A stretch of DNA of 64,000 bases. Source: Progne subis subis (Eukaryota > Chordata > Aves > Passeriformes > Hirundinidae). Both the position numbers and the translations under genes were made by a program. The stretch spans positions 1 through 64,000 of the forward strand of contig JAKJHU010000338.1 in NCBI GenBank assembly GCA_022316685.1. The letters run 5' to 3'. This document shows positions 21,946-32,179 of the stretch, piece after piece; the first letter of the stretch is position 1; each line of letters begins with the position of its first letter. The notes under the pieces are model-generated. The model was not told where the DNA came from. It was given only the letters and a program-made list of their open reading frames with translations, and did no database searches.

Positions 21946-22388
21946 TTTTTTGCTTTTAGTTAGTTTCAGCTAGCTAGGGCAGAGAAGTTCCCTGGACTGT
22001 TTTTTTTCTTCTTTTTTCTTGGAACTGTTTAAACCTGCTCTGGACTGAAAACCCAGGGGAGCACTGGGGGCTGCACCTGCGGCACACCGGGGCCTGGACC
22101 TCGGCATTTTCCATCAGCGCCGGAGGGACTGGGACTGAGGAGAGACTGAGAGAGAGCCGAGCTCCACCCACAGCAAGGACTTTCTCAATTTGCCATCTCA
22201 CTCCAGGACGAGAGGTTTTATTGTTTCATATTATTCATTCTTCATACTTGTATGCACTTCGTTTGTTTAGTAAAATAGTTTTTTTTCCACTTTTCTCCAA
22301 AGAGGTTTTTTACCAGGAGGGGCCACTTGGGTTTGCTTCCCAGAGGGATCCTATTCAGGGCTCTTCTCCCAAATTTTTCCCTAAACCA
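21751..22388 (+). mobile_element. Solo LTR of a common songbird ERV family
   Basis: Has the layout I know from songbird LTRs: GCTGTATATTGAGTCCTGTG, then CTTTAAGACTGG, a T run (21911-21942), TTTTAGTTAGTTTCAGCTAG, GGAACTGTTTAAACCTGCTC, a CGAGAGGTTTTATTG stretch, and the end TTTTTCCCTAAACCAGG. It stops at about 22388, directly against a fragment of the ERV-B family env. No target-site duplication is visible, so the junction may be a recombination or deletion point. Confidence 0.7.
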
Positions 22389-22390
22389 GG

Positions 22391-22509
22391 AGAGAGGCTG
22401 AAATAAGAGAACATAAAAGCCTGGATTATTTGGAATATAGAAGAAATCGAAATTTAGTTTTAATTAAAAAGGATGAATCAATATGATTAAAAAGAGAAAT
22501 GGGGGAAAT
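22391..22509 (+). pseudogene. Remnant of an upstream provirus: end of env and polypurine tract
   Basis: About 119 bp that aligns with 32068-32179, the end of ERV-B env plus its polypurine tract (AGAAATGGGGGAAATTG here, AGAAATTGGGGAAATTG there). It encodes the same last residues of the cytoplasmic tail (DYLEYRRNR) and stop, and runs straight into the LTR at 22510. A polypurine tract belongs before a 3' LTR, so the LTR at 22510 also served as the 3' LTR of a second provirus that is otherwise gone. Confidence 0.85.
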
Positions 22510-23333
22510 TGTAATAAATGAAAATGATTCATGGTAGTTGCAATCAAATCAATATTTAAAATACATATATATAGTTTAAAAAATATTTTTTATAAAGTAG
22601 TAATGGAAAAAGTAGATGTGAGTAGTGTTACAAAGCAGATGGGCCCCTTGGCAGATGCTACATGAGAAAAATAAGATACAGGATGCAGTTTGAGATAAGC
22701 AAGGGTCTCAGTGCTGGATTGGCCAAAGCTGGGACTACTTCAAGGTCAGGAGATGGGCCCTTTGCAGATGTGATGGGATACAGGATGTCTTAAGACAGAT
22801 CTGGCCTTGAGATGGACAAAGTTGGGACTATTCCAAGGTAGGCAGTTTGGGTGGTGGTTTGATCCATGAAATAATTACTTTTTAATAATTACTTAACAGT
22901 GCACATGCATCCAGTAAGGTTATTCATAGGACACGAGGAAGATGATGAGCCTTCGTCTGAAGAAGATCACCGAAAAGCAAAGAAGACTCCCTAACAATAT
23001 GTGGAGCCCGTGCTATGTAGTATAGTGACCTAGATATTACAAATTGAAAATAGGAGGAGATTCACGGGAAATATTAATGAATATGTATTAGCATACAGTA
23101 TATAAGTTTAAGTTGGATTATTTTCTTTTGTAGGAGAGGTGGGGTGAGAAACCTCCCTCCGTATCCCAGTCCTTTTTGCTTATGCTTTATCTGAACTCTA
23201 CTTATCTTTGATTAATCACTGCCAAATTTTTGTATATGCTTGATTATAAAATGCTACTTAAATAAAATTGCATTGCTGCTAAATTCAACTTTGTTGCTTA
23301 TTAAATTAGGCATATAGAGCTTTATTTATAACA
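22510..23333 (+). repeat. 5' LTR of ERV-B
   Basis: About 824 bp with TG at 22510 and CA at 23332-23333. TATA-like TATATAAG at about 23099-23106, AATAAA at 23261-23266, and a U5 of roughly 50 bp. Compare 32180-33019 and 1561-2401. Confidence 0.9.
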
Positions 23334-23336
23334 ATT

Positions 23337-23354
23337 TGGTGCTGAAACCCAGGA
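23337..23354 (+). other. Primer binding site of ERV-B, tRNA-Phe-like
   Basis: TGGTGCTGAAACCCAGGA three bases after the LTR. It matches the complement of the 3' end of vertebrate tRNA-Phe at 16 of 18 positions by eye. The primer tRNA starts minus-strand DNA synthesis. Confidence 0.78.
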
Positions 23355-24132
23355 ACTCCAGCCTGGGGAAGGACGGCTACTCTCGGGAAGGAACTCTCCA
23401 CGAGCTCTTTTTAAGGTGGTCCCAAGGTTAGACCAGGGTCCCTTGGAGAAGGAGTTCCAATTACGATAATGCATAAGCAAAGGAAGCCAGCAATAGGAGG
23501 CACGCACAAATGCTCCTGTTGGAGTGCCAGCTAAAGGTAAAGGTGCCTGTAAAACATAATTTACACAAGAACCGTGTGGAAAAACAGACAGTGTAAGTAC
23601 CATGGGGTTGGGCAGGTGGGCGGCTGTACGTTTGTGTGTGTGTAGAATATCTGAAATGGGGGCTGGTAGCCCAGACCCCTGAAGCGAGTGTGAACCTCCC
23701 AGTACCGCGTTTTCAGCTCTCTGTGAGGAGACCGGCCGGGAAAGGAGGGAAGAGAAAAGAGAGAATGAGTGAGGTTCCCTGGGAGGGACTGGCAGGGAGG
23801 GTCCCAGCCCGAGAACCCAGGGGAAGGTCCTCGAGGAGAAGGGAGCGATCTGATCACTGGGGAGCAATTGAGTCAAGTTCAATTTTCTTTGAGAAGAAAA
23901 TAGTTTGGAACTTTAGTAATAGACTAAGAGGGATTGCGAGGGAAAGTGGCTAGAAGGATATAGTCAGGGAAGAGAGATTGGGAGAAAGATTGGAATTCGG
24001 CATGAGACAAACAGTTGGTAAAAGACAAGATAGTGCAACAGAATAATAAGTGAGAGGATTGAACCACAAAGTGAGTGAGGGAGACCAAGATTCTCCTGGA
24101 ACCAGGGATTTCTTGATTTGTTGCCACCAAAA

Positions 24133-25785
24133 ATGAGTCAGAGAAAGAGTAAATCCTTAGACCCAGGGGCTGAGAATAATGAAGAAATTTCGCAAGAGCC
24201 TGGTATACCTGGGAACCGTGAGGGGGGTTCTCAGAAATGGAGCATCCCTCAGGACAGTCCACTGGGGATGATGTTATGATACTGGCATGCATGGGAATCC
24301 CGAAGAGGAAAAAGGAAGCAGAAAATGATTAATTATTGTATGTTTGAATGGACAAAGGAAATGATCTGGAAAGATAATTTATGCTGGCCAAAGTCTGCAT
24401 ACTTTGAAGATTTGATTTGCCAGGCTTTGAATTTGTACATAAATTCAACACAGCCTTTTAACCTGGAAGAAAGCAAATATGCTGCTCTGTGGCTTCCCAG
24501 GGGAAGAGTGAATTTGTCACTCAAAGGCAAGGAATCAAGGGTTTTCCATTCTATCCTTTACAAACCAGAGGGCAAGCAGCCAAAAAAGACAGACACGAGC
24601 CCCAGGATCCATTAGATCACCTCCCACCCCCTTATAGGCAACCTAATCAGCCTATACAACCCCCAGCCTCCGAGGGTCCTCCTGTAAATGCAAACGCACC
24701 CCCTATTCAGGAGGAGCCAGTAGCACATAGAACTAGAGGTGGGGGACAGGGAGAAGTGATGATGGGAATGGGGAAGCAAAAATGGAAGATGGACTATACC
24801 CGCTTAGAAAAGTTCCAATGGCAAACCCAGAACAGAGACCTATTGGTGATGTGAGTGTTCCCCTGAACACAGGGGATGTTAGGGAGTTTAAGGAGGAGAT
24901 GGGCAGGCTGCTAGAGGATCCTCTTGGAGTGGCAGAGAGATTAGATCAGTTCTTGGGGCTGAATATATACACCTGGGTGGAACTGCAGTCTATCTTAGGA
25001 ATCTTGTTTACCATGGAAGAAAGAGAAATGATTAGACATTCAGGAATGAGGGTCAGGGATAGAGAATGTCAGGGGCCAGACCAGGGGGATCAGAAATGGC
25101 CTATGCAAGATCCAGGTTGGAATAATCAGAATGAAAGACACAGGCAGAATATGAGTGATCTCCAGTGGATGATTATCCGAGGAATCCGGGAAGCAGTGCC
25201 CAAGGGGCAGAATATAGGGAAAGCTCTAAGTGAGTACCAAGGGAAGGATGAACCCCTGGCACACTGGTTAGAAAGACTAAGAAAAGCCTTGCAGTTATAT
25301 TCAGGTGTAGACCCCGATACTGCAGCAGGACAGGTCCTTTTGAAAACACAATTTGTAGCTAAGGCCTGGGGGCACATCAGGAAGAAGCTGGAAAATGGAG
25401 AAAATTGGCAGGATAGGGGGCTTCAAGAATTGTTAAGAGAAGCACAGAAAGTGAGAAGAGATGAGGAGAGGCAAAAGACAAAACCAGAGATTTAATGGCA
25501 GCAGTCAAGGAAAAACAGACAACCATGAATACAGAGAAGTGCTCAGGAAAGAACAAACAACAGAAAAAAGCAGGTCCCACCTCTGGGGATAGGAGATCCA
25601 TTTGTTTTTCCTGTCACCACAAAGGACACTTACAAACTTCTTGTCCTACCTCCAGAAGTACAGGACCCACTTGTTTTTACTGCCACAAAATGGACATGTA
25701 CAAAAATTCTGTAGAAAGAGACAGAGAGATGAGAAAATGTTTCAAGAAGACTAGGGGGTCAGGAGCTCTATTTAATGAGGACTGA
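24133..25785 (+). pseudogene. ERV-B gag, broken
   Basis: The structural polyprotein. The likely start is the ATG at 24133 (MSQRKSKSLDPGAENN). In-frame TGA at 24277-24279, then open again through the matrix-like segment (24325-24490). A frame change near 24490-24500 leads into a proline-rich segment (24600-24720), and a second change near 24840 leads into the capsid (24850-25490). The capsid has the p30-type features TGDVREFKEEMGRLLEDP and GKDEPLAHWLERLRKALQLY, the latter like the conserved gammaretroviral major-homology region. After a stop at 25493, nucleocapsid continues at 25495-25785, with one CCHC zinc knuckle (CFSCHHKGHLQTSC, about 25600) and a second, incomplete one (CFYCHKMDMYKNS). 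Confidence 0.87.
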
Positions 25786-28258
25786 ACACCTAGAAGAGCC
25801 CTTGATAAAACTGAAAATAGGTCCTCAAAGGAAGAAATCACATTTTTGGTGGACACAGAAGCTACTAGGTCCACGGTAAGAAAACTATCAAAGGGATGTG
25901 AAGAAGGTCGTGAACGTGTCCCTGTAAATGGGGTTAAGGAGAAGTTTTTCAGGTTCCTGTAATTAAAATGTGAAGACTGAACTGGATGAAAAATTTAGAT
26001 TGAATGATTTGGTAATAATACCAGAGGACTGATAATAATTTATTAGGAAGGGACTTAATAATAGCCTTGAGCATTAAAATAACACCCTGTGAAGGAAAAT
26101 TTAAAATCTATTCTTTAACCGAAGAAGATAATTTCAAGATTAGTGACACTGTGTGGTATACTGGTGAAGAAGGACAATCAAACATTCAGCCCATTAGCAT
26201 TGAAATACAGAACCCAGAAATCCCCATTTGAGTAAAACAATATCTGATATCACTGGAAGGTCGGAAGGGATTGAAACCAGTCGTTGAGAATTGAGTACAT
26301 CAGGGGGTGTTGGAGTCCTGTGTGTCACCACATCATACCCCCATCCTGCCGGTAAAGAAGCCTGATGGTAGCTACCGACTAGTCCAGGATCTCAGAGCGG
26401 TAAATCAAAGAACCATTACCCGCTGTCCAGGAGTAGCTAAGCCAGATACCTCCTAATTACATTTGGTACAGTGTCGTGGATTTAAAGGATGCCTTTTGGA
26501 CTTGCCCTCTGGATGAGGGCAGTAGGGATTGCCTTTGAGTAGGAGGACCCAGATACAGGTAGGAGAGAGCAATTAAGGTGAACAGTGCTACCGCAAGGTT
26601 TTACAGAGGCACCAAATATTTTTGGGAGGGCGTTAGAAAATCTTTGGAAGTCCTTTGAGTTGCCCAAAGGAATTAAGCTGCTACAGTATGTAGATGATTT
26701 GTTAGTAGCAAGAGAAACTGAAGAGAAATCGTACTATTAAGCTTCTAAATTTTCTGGGAGAAAACGGGCTGAAGATATCAAAGTCAAAATTGCAGTTTGT
26801 AGAATCAGAAGTGCAGTGTTTAGGTCATTGGATTAGTAAGCAAAAGCTAGACCCTGAAAGGGTTTCAGGAATAGTGAACATGGGACCCCCAAAGTCTGAA
26901 AGAGAAATAGAGCAGTTTTGAGTCTTTGGGGTTATTGTAAGCAAGAGATAGAAGGGTTTAGCAGAAAAGAAAAATTACTATATGAGAAATTAATTACCAA
27001 TTGCTTGAAATGGACTGAAAGGGGTCAGGAAGATTTGGAGCAAGTTAAAGAAGCCCTACTGCAAGCTCCTGTACTGAGTCTTCCCAATTTAGACAAGCCT
27101 TTTCAATTATTTGTTAATACAGTTGATCAAACACCTTATGAAATATTGACTCAAGATTGGGCAGGAAGCCAAAAGCCAGTAGGATATTATTCCAAATGAT
27201 TTGATCCAGTTAGTAAGAGCTAGCCAACATGCCTGCAAGCTCTGGTAGTCACTGCTGTGTTAGTAGAAGAAGCCCGAAAAGTAACATTTGGGGCATCACT
27301 GGAAGTGTACACCCCTCTTAATATTAGGGGAATCCTTAGTAAAGAGGCCAAAACATGGTTAACATAGCAGAATATTAAAATGTGAGGCTATCTTGATAGA
27401 CTCCTCTGAATTAGAGCTGAGAGTGACAAATATACAAAGCCCCACTCAATTCATTTATGGAGACCCAGGGGAAGAATTAATACATGATTGCAGGGAGGAC
27501 ATAGAGTTACAAACAAAAATATGCCCAGATTAAAGAGAACAAGAATTAAAAACAGGAGAAAAATTATTTAGAGATGGATCATCCCGAGTGGTAGATGGAA
27601 GAAGAAAATCTGGGTATGCCATAATTCGTGGAGAAAAACTGGAAGTAAAAGAATCTGGTTCCCTTAGCCCGTCCTGGTCAGCACAAGCCTGTGAACTCTA
27701 TGCATTATTCTGTGTGTTGCTGTTATTAAAGGATCGAGAAGGGACCATATACACCGACTCAATATATGCCTTTGGGGTAGTGCACACATTTAGAAAAATT
27801 TGGAAAGAAAGAGCACTTATAAACACTCAAAGAAAAGGATTAGTGCACCAAGGATTGATAATTCAAATTCTTAAAACTTTGAAGAGTCCAAAAAAGATAG
27901 CAGTGGTTCATGTGAAAGGCCACCAGAGGGGGAGAAACATTAGGACAAGAAGAAACAATTTGGCTGATGATGAAGCTAAGAAAGCTGCCCTGAGGGAAAA
28001 CAGCAATATAATTATGACTTTTCAGGAAGCAGGAACACAAAATCAAACACCATACTTTTCTTTAGCAGAAGTAGAAGCCATGAAAAACCTAGGAGCAACT
28101 CTAAAAGAGGGACAATGGATTTTCCCTGACAAAACCACAGTTCAAATGGCAGAAAAAGGCTAGACTCATGCTTCAAGGGTAAAAGGACCTATACCCAATA
28201 AAGACTGGAAAATTATTTTGACACCAGGATACCTGAAAGTAAAATTAAAAAAGACTTA
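25786..28258 (+). pseudogene. ERV-B protease-pol, decayed, integrase largely deleted
   Basis: Protease is recognised by FLVDTEATRST at about 25843-25875; the catalytic DTG has become DTE. Reverse transcriptase follows with many stops. TPILPVKKPDGSYRLVQDLR (about 26340) and the catalytic YVDD at 26687-26698 survive. RNase H is open at 27588-28163, with the catalytic-type RDGSSRVVDG, IYTDSIYAFGVVHT and NNLADDEAKKAA segments. Compared with ERV-C pol, sequence equivalent to about 310 residues is then missing: the zinc-binding domain, the DDE core and most of the C-terminal domain. After a junction near 28130, a TAG at 28161 and the last residues (RVKGPIP..., KVKLKKT) end pol near 28258. Confidence 0.88.
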
Positions 28259-28325
28259 AATTTGATTAAACCTTTTTATTGAGGTCCAAAATACAGTTTC
28301 AAGTAAACTTTAATTAATCCACAAC

Positions 28326-28683
28326 TTGGCTGAAGAGAGTATTTGGTGCCCAGAGGCTATGGCTCTTATGGAAAATCGTTTTTGGCTGTGGATTTCACAT
28401 CATGCTGCAATACATTTGGAGTGCCACCCACATATTGAAAGAATAACCCAGCCCCAGGATATTCAAGATATCCTTAGCACAGAAAGGTCAGAAGCTGCCA
28501 TCCTGCAGAGAAGTTTCCATGTTTCAGCAAGGTTGCTGCAAACACGGTCATCAGTGTGAGCGGTGTAAAGCAGTGACCATGAAGTGGCTGAGACAAAGAC
28601 ATTGGCACAGAACAACTGTACCTTGGGACCAAAGAGATGTAGCTTTTATGATTAATTGTATACGAAGTTTTAGTAGAGTATAG
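28326..28683 (+). pseudogene. ERV-B extra region, first cysteine-rich frame
   Basis: I do not recognise this sequence. It lies between the end of pol (28258) and env (29847), where simple gammaretroviruses have no gene. An open frame at 28326-28559 (77 codons) is followed by another in a different phase to 28683 that contains CCKHGHQC (28534-28557), ERCKAVTMKW and a basic RQRHWHR stretch. A frameshift may separate two parts of one gene. The motif C-x-KHG-x2-C recurs in the next frame at 29211, suggesting two related genes or domains in tandem. It could be a viral accessory gene, captured host sequence, or another element's debris. Confidence 0.45.
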
Positions 28684-28991
28684 CGAGACTTTAGAATGCA
28701 CAATTGGGTTTAACACAGATCAACATTGATACTTATATAATAGAAGATCAAGTACAAAGAGCATTGATTTATTTAGCGTATCACATGGAATGATTAGTGG
28801 CTTTGAGAACAGTGCAGGAACAACAAACGATAATAAAATTAAGATGTGGATATAGTAGGATACCCAGAAACAACAGAAATAGATAAATTGACTTGTTTAA
28901 CCTGTTCAGGTTATAAAACTCCTTTGATAGTTAACGATTAAAAATTTGTGGTTTTAATTTATTAGAAAAATTAGGCATTCTGGATTGACTG

Positions 28992-29444
28992 TTGACAGCA
29001 ACTACATTGAGTTTGGAGGCAGAACAGTGGCGATGGGAAGGGATTAGACACTTCTTTGATCAATGGGAACAGCCTGAACAGATTGAAAATCTTTTAAGAG
29101 GCCCTCAGCGACTAACACTAACAGATTTCATTGAGGAACTACAATTCCAGAACAAGAGACTGGTAACACCTGTTACTAAAAGAGTCCAAGAACAAGTAAC
29201 ACACTGGGAGTGTACTAAGCATGGCTTAGAGTGTCGCCCATGGGTTTGTGTTATTTGTACGCTTTGCCTTAATTTGTGGTGGAGAGTAACAAGAGCAGAA
29301 GAAAGAGAGAGACAACTGATTTGTTTAACTTGCTTAGATTGCGTGCGTGAACAGTTAACTTTAAAAAGCTTTTCCAGTGATTTTTTTTTAACACCTTTGA
29401 GATATGAAGATGGAACCTTTTATGCAATGGTACAAATAATATAA
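28992..29444 (+). pseudogene. ERV-B extra region, second cysteine-rich frame (150 codons)
   Basis: An unrecognised frame in the same region, the longest one left open there. The N-terminal half is acidic and tryptophan-rich (EAEQWRWEGIRHFFDQW). The C-terminal half has eight cysteines at residues 74, 81, 86, 89, 92, 111, 114 and 117, in CTKHGLEC, CVICTLC and CLTCLDC groupings that look metal-binding. After the stop at 29442-29444 the same phase holds another cysteine cluster (SSCGEGICVPC and HCECAYWW, about 29540-29620). There is no retroviral domain I can name. Being open for 150 codons among heavily mutated neighbours may be chance. Confidence 0.5.
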
Positions 29445-29777
29445 AATTTAGACCAATGAGTTTTTACTGTATTAGCTTTTGAGCAGGTGAGAGAGCAAAC
29501 GATTCATAATATTATAGACCAGTGTATCATCATTAACAGTTCCTGTGGAGAAGGAATTTGTGTGCCATGCTATAGACACATTTCTTACGTGAACTGGCAT
29601 TGTGAATGTGCCTATTGGTGGTGATGAAGACTTAATAATAATCCCCTACTTTGGAGCAAAAAGCTACCAACAAATCAGGTTGTTAACTGAAGTAGTGACA
29701 AAGCAAATCTTATTGTGGTTGGCACATCTCCAGAGCTTTGGTGGTTTAGAATAAAAGAAGAAGTAGCTGACTAACCC

Positions 29778-29799
29778 AGAGAGAGAGAGAGAGAGAGGG
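29778..29799 (+). repeat. (GA)n microsatellite
   Basis: About 22 bases of GA repeats just before the likely env start. Confidence 0.9.
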
Positions 29800-29846
29800 C
29801 AGTGCTGTGAGAACTGTGAGTAATCTGTGCCATCCTTGAAACAAAC

Positions 29847-32156
29847 ATGAGGCCAAGGGTACCAGTGAGACCAAAGGCACCAGTGACTAGATCCCAGGAT
29901 ATAAACTTTGCTGCCAAGAATCCTGACATCTTGGCCCTTGGCTGCAACCCAAAGAGCCTTGAGGATGGTAGAAAGTCAAAACTCCTGAGGATTATTTTCA
30001 CTGTGTTTGTTGCGATGCCCTTGGCAACTGGCCAAAACTATGGAGCCACTCTGGACAGAGTCCATGAGAGAAGGGAATGAGCAATGCAGGAACAAACAAT
30101 AATAGAACAAGCAGCACAAGTGTGGGCAATGAGAGAACAATCTATGCAAAACCAAAGTCCTAATAATGTTGATCCCTGTAATAAATGCCATCACTCCATG
30201 TGGGTCAAGGACAAGATGGAATTTGTGTTCGTGGCACATCCACATGTAAGTGCTGCCTGCTACGAGTGCAGCAATTTTATAGAAGTTTGTGTTAAAAATA
30301 GAAAGATTTATTGGGTAGGGAAAAATTTAGGATTTAATTGATGAGATCCTTATCCTTATAGTGGTCAAATTTGTCCTCAATATGAAAACATTTTTTTTTG
30401 TTTTGAGAAAGATGAGAATGGGAATGATCCAAGTATAGGTATAGGAGGTACAGCACAAAGGAAAAAAAAAAGAAGAAAAACTAAAAGAAACAAACAAAAG
30501 ATGTAAAAAAAGTTATAGGGAAAGAATTAAAGGAACTGGATAAGCTGTATGAACAACTCAAACAGCAGTATAGCCACTGGGATTTGACAACCTCAGCTAA
30601 GAAACTTTTTGTAGCTTTGATGCAAGAAATTGCTACAGTACTAGGATTATCCAAGTGCTGGATCTGTGGGGGACTTAGAATGGCTGAACAATGGCTGTGG
30701 AGAGGTGAGAGTCTAGCTCCAGAACAATTTTTCAAATGGAATCACACTCAAATTTCCAAGACATTAAAATGACCTGAAGGATGGATTTTGAGTCATCAAG
30801 TAATTGGAACAGTCTGTGTAACTTGAGAGGGAAGGAAATACAATGAAGTTGTAGGATACACTCCTTGAATATCTACTTTAGTAGTTATTTAGGATAATAA
30901 AACTAAGACTTGACAACCAAAAACATTTACTGGGTATTGGGGAATAACAAAGGAAATGAATTGTGAGTGGAATAATCAAACTGATTTGTGCTGGCATAAA
31001 AGTCCTGGAGCTAACCCCTACCAATCCAAAAAAGAACTAAAATCCTACTGGGAACAATCAGAAAAAAAATACATAATAAATGGAAAACCCCTGATGGAAT
31101 ATATTGGATTTGTAGGCAATGAGCATAGAGTGAATTGCCTCAAAAGTGGGAGGGAACCTGTACCTTAGGAGTTATACGACCCTCCTTCTTTGTCATCCCA
31201 AGGTCTAGGAGCAATGTGCTGGGAACACCACTTGATGAGACTCTAGAAAGGAGTAAAAGAGATTTAAACCTCAACTTCCCAAAGGCAGGGGGAAAGCAGG
31301 AATGGGGGGAAGATGAATGGCCTGCAGAAAGAATCATAATGTATTATGACCCAGCAACTTGGGCTGGGGATGGATCTTGGGGATATAGGACCCCAATTTA
31401 TCTATTGAATCGGTTGATAAGACTCTAGGTGGTAGTGGAGGTTGTATCAAACCATACTTCTGATGCCCTAAAGTTACTGGCCAAGCAGCATTCACAAATG
31501 TGAGCATTTGTATATCAAATCAGAATTGACCTAGATTATCTGTTGGCTGAAGAAGGGGGAGTTTGAGGAAGATTTAAGGAATCTGAGTGCTGTGTGGAGA
31601 GAGATGATCATGGGGAAGCCATCACAAAACTTGCTGAAGAAATTAAAAGGGTGGCACATGTACCAGTTCAAAAGTGGAATTCTATTCTAAAAACGGATTG
31701 GTGGGATAACCTCTTTGGAGGAGCCTGGTGGAAGAAGGTGGGATTTATGTGGGATTTATGCTGTTATGTTCTGGATTCGGATTGTTATTCTTACCATGCA
31801 TGATTCCATGTCTTATTAGACTAATCCACCCAGTGATACAAGGAATGCAAATTACAGCAATACCCATTGATCCAGAATTGGCAGGAAAAGGGAAACCAAA
31901 TCCTTTGATGATATTAAAAGCTAAACTTACTCACACTCAAAAGAAAGGACCCAAAGAGATGTTGACTGAACATAAAGAGACTACTCTAGCACAAGAGATG
32001 TTAACCAAATTTGGGAAGGAATGCGAAAAGTTTGACGCAGGATGGGAGATGTTAGAAAAATTAGAGGCTGAAATGAGAGAGCATGAAAACCTAGATTATT
32101 TGGAATATAGAAGAAATCGAGATTCAGTTTTAATTAAAAAGCATGAATCAATATGA
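29847..32156 (+). pseudogene. ERV-B env, broken
   Basis: The envelope glycoprotein that mediates cell entry, here heavily decayed. A hydrophobic signal-peptide-like stretch (LLRIIFTVFVAMPLATG) lies near 29985-30035. The surface subunit keeps CNKCHH and CYEC cysteine pairs (30180-30270) and the disulfide-isomerase-type CWIC at 30656-30667, which is typical of gamma-type Env. An RSKR furin-type site lies at 31249-31260. The transmembrane subunit follows, with stops in the region before the CC pair (about 31500-31590) and a frame change at the membrane anchor (about 31735-31830). The long cytoplasmic tail is open to 32156. Frameshifts and stops occur near 30080, 30343, 30770-30950, 31165, 31425 and 31500-31565. 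Not translatable as a whole. Confidence 0.85.
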
Positions 32157-32179
32157 TTAAAAAGAGAAATTGGGGAAAT
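32157..32179 (+). other. Polypurine tract of ERV-B
   Basis: AAAAAGAGAAATTGGGG followed by AAAT, immediately before the 3' LTR. This is where plus-strand DNA synthesis starts. The same tract ends the remnant at 22509. Confidence 0.8.
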
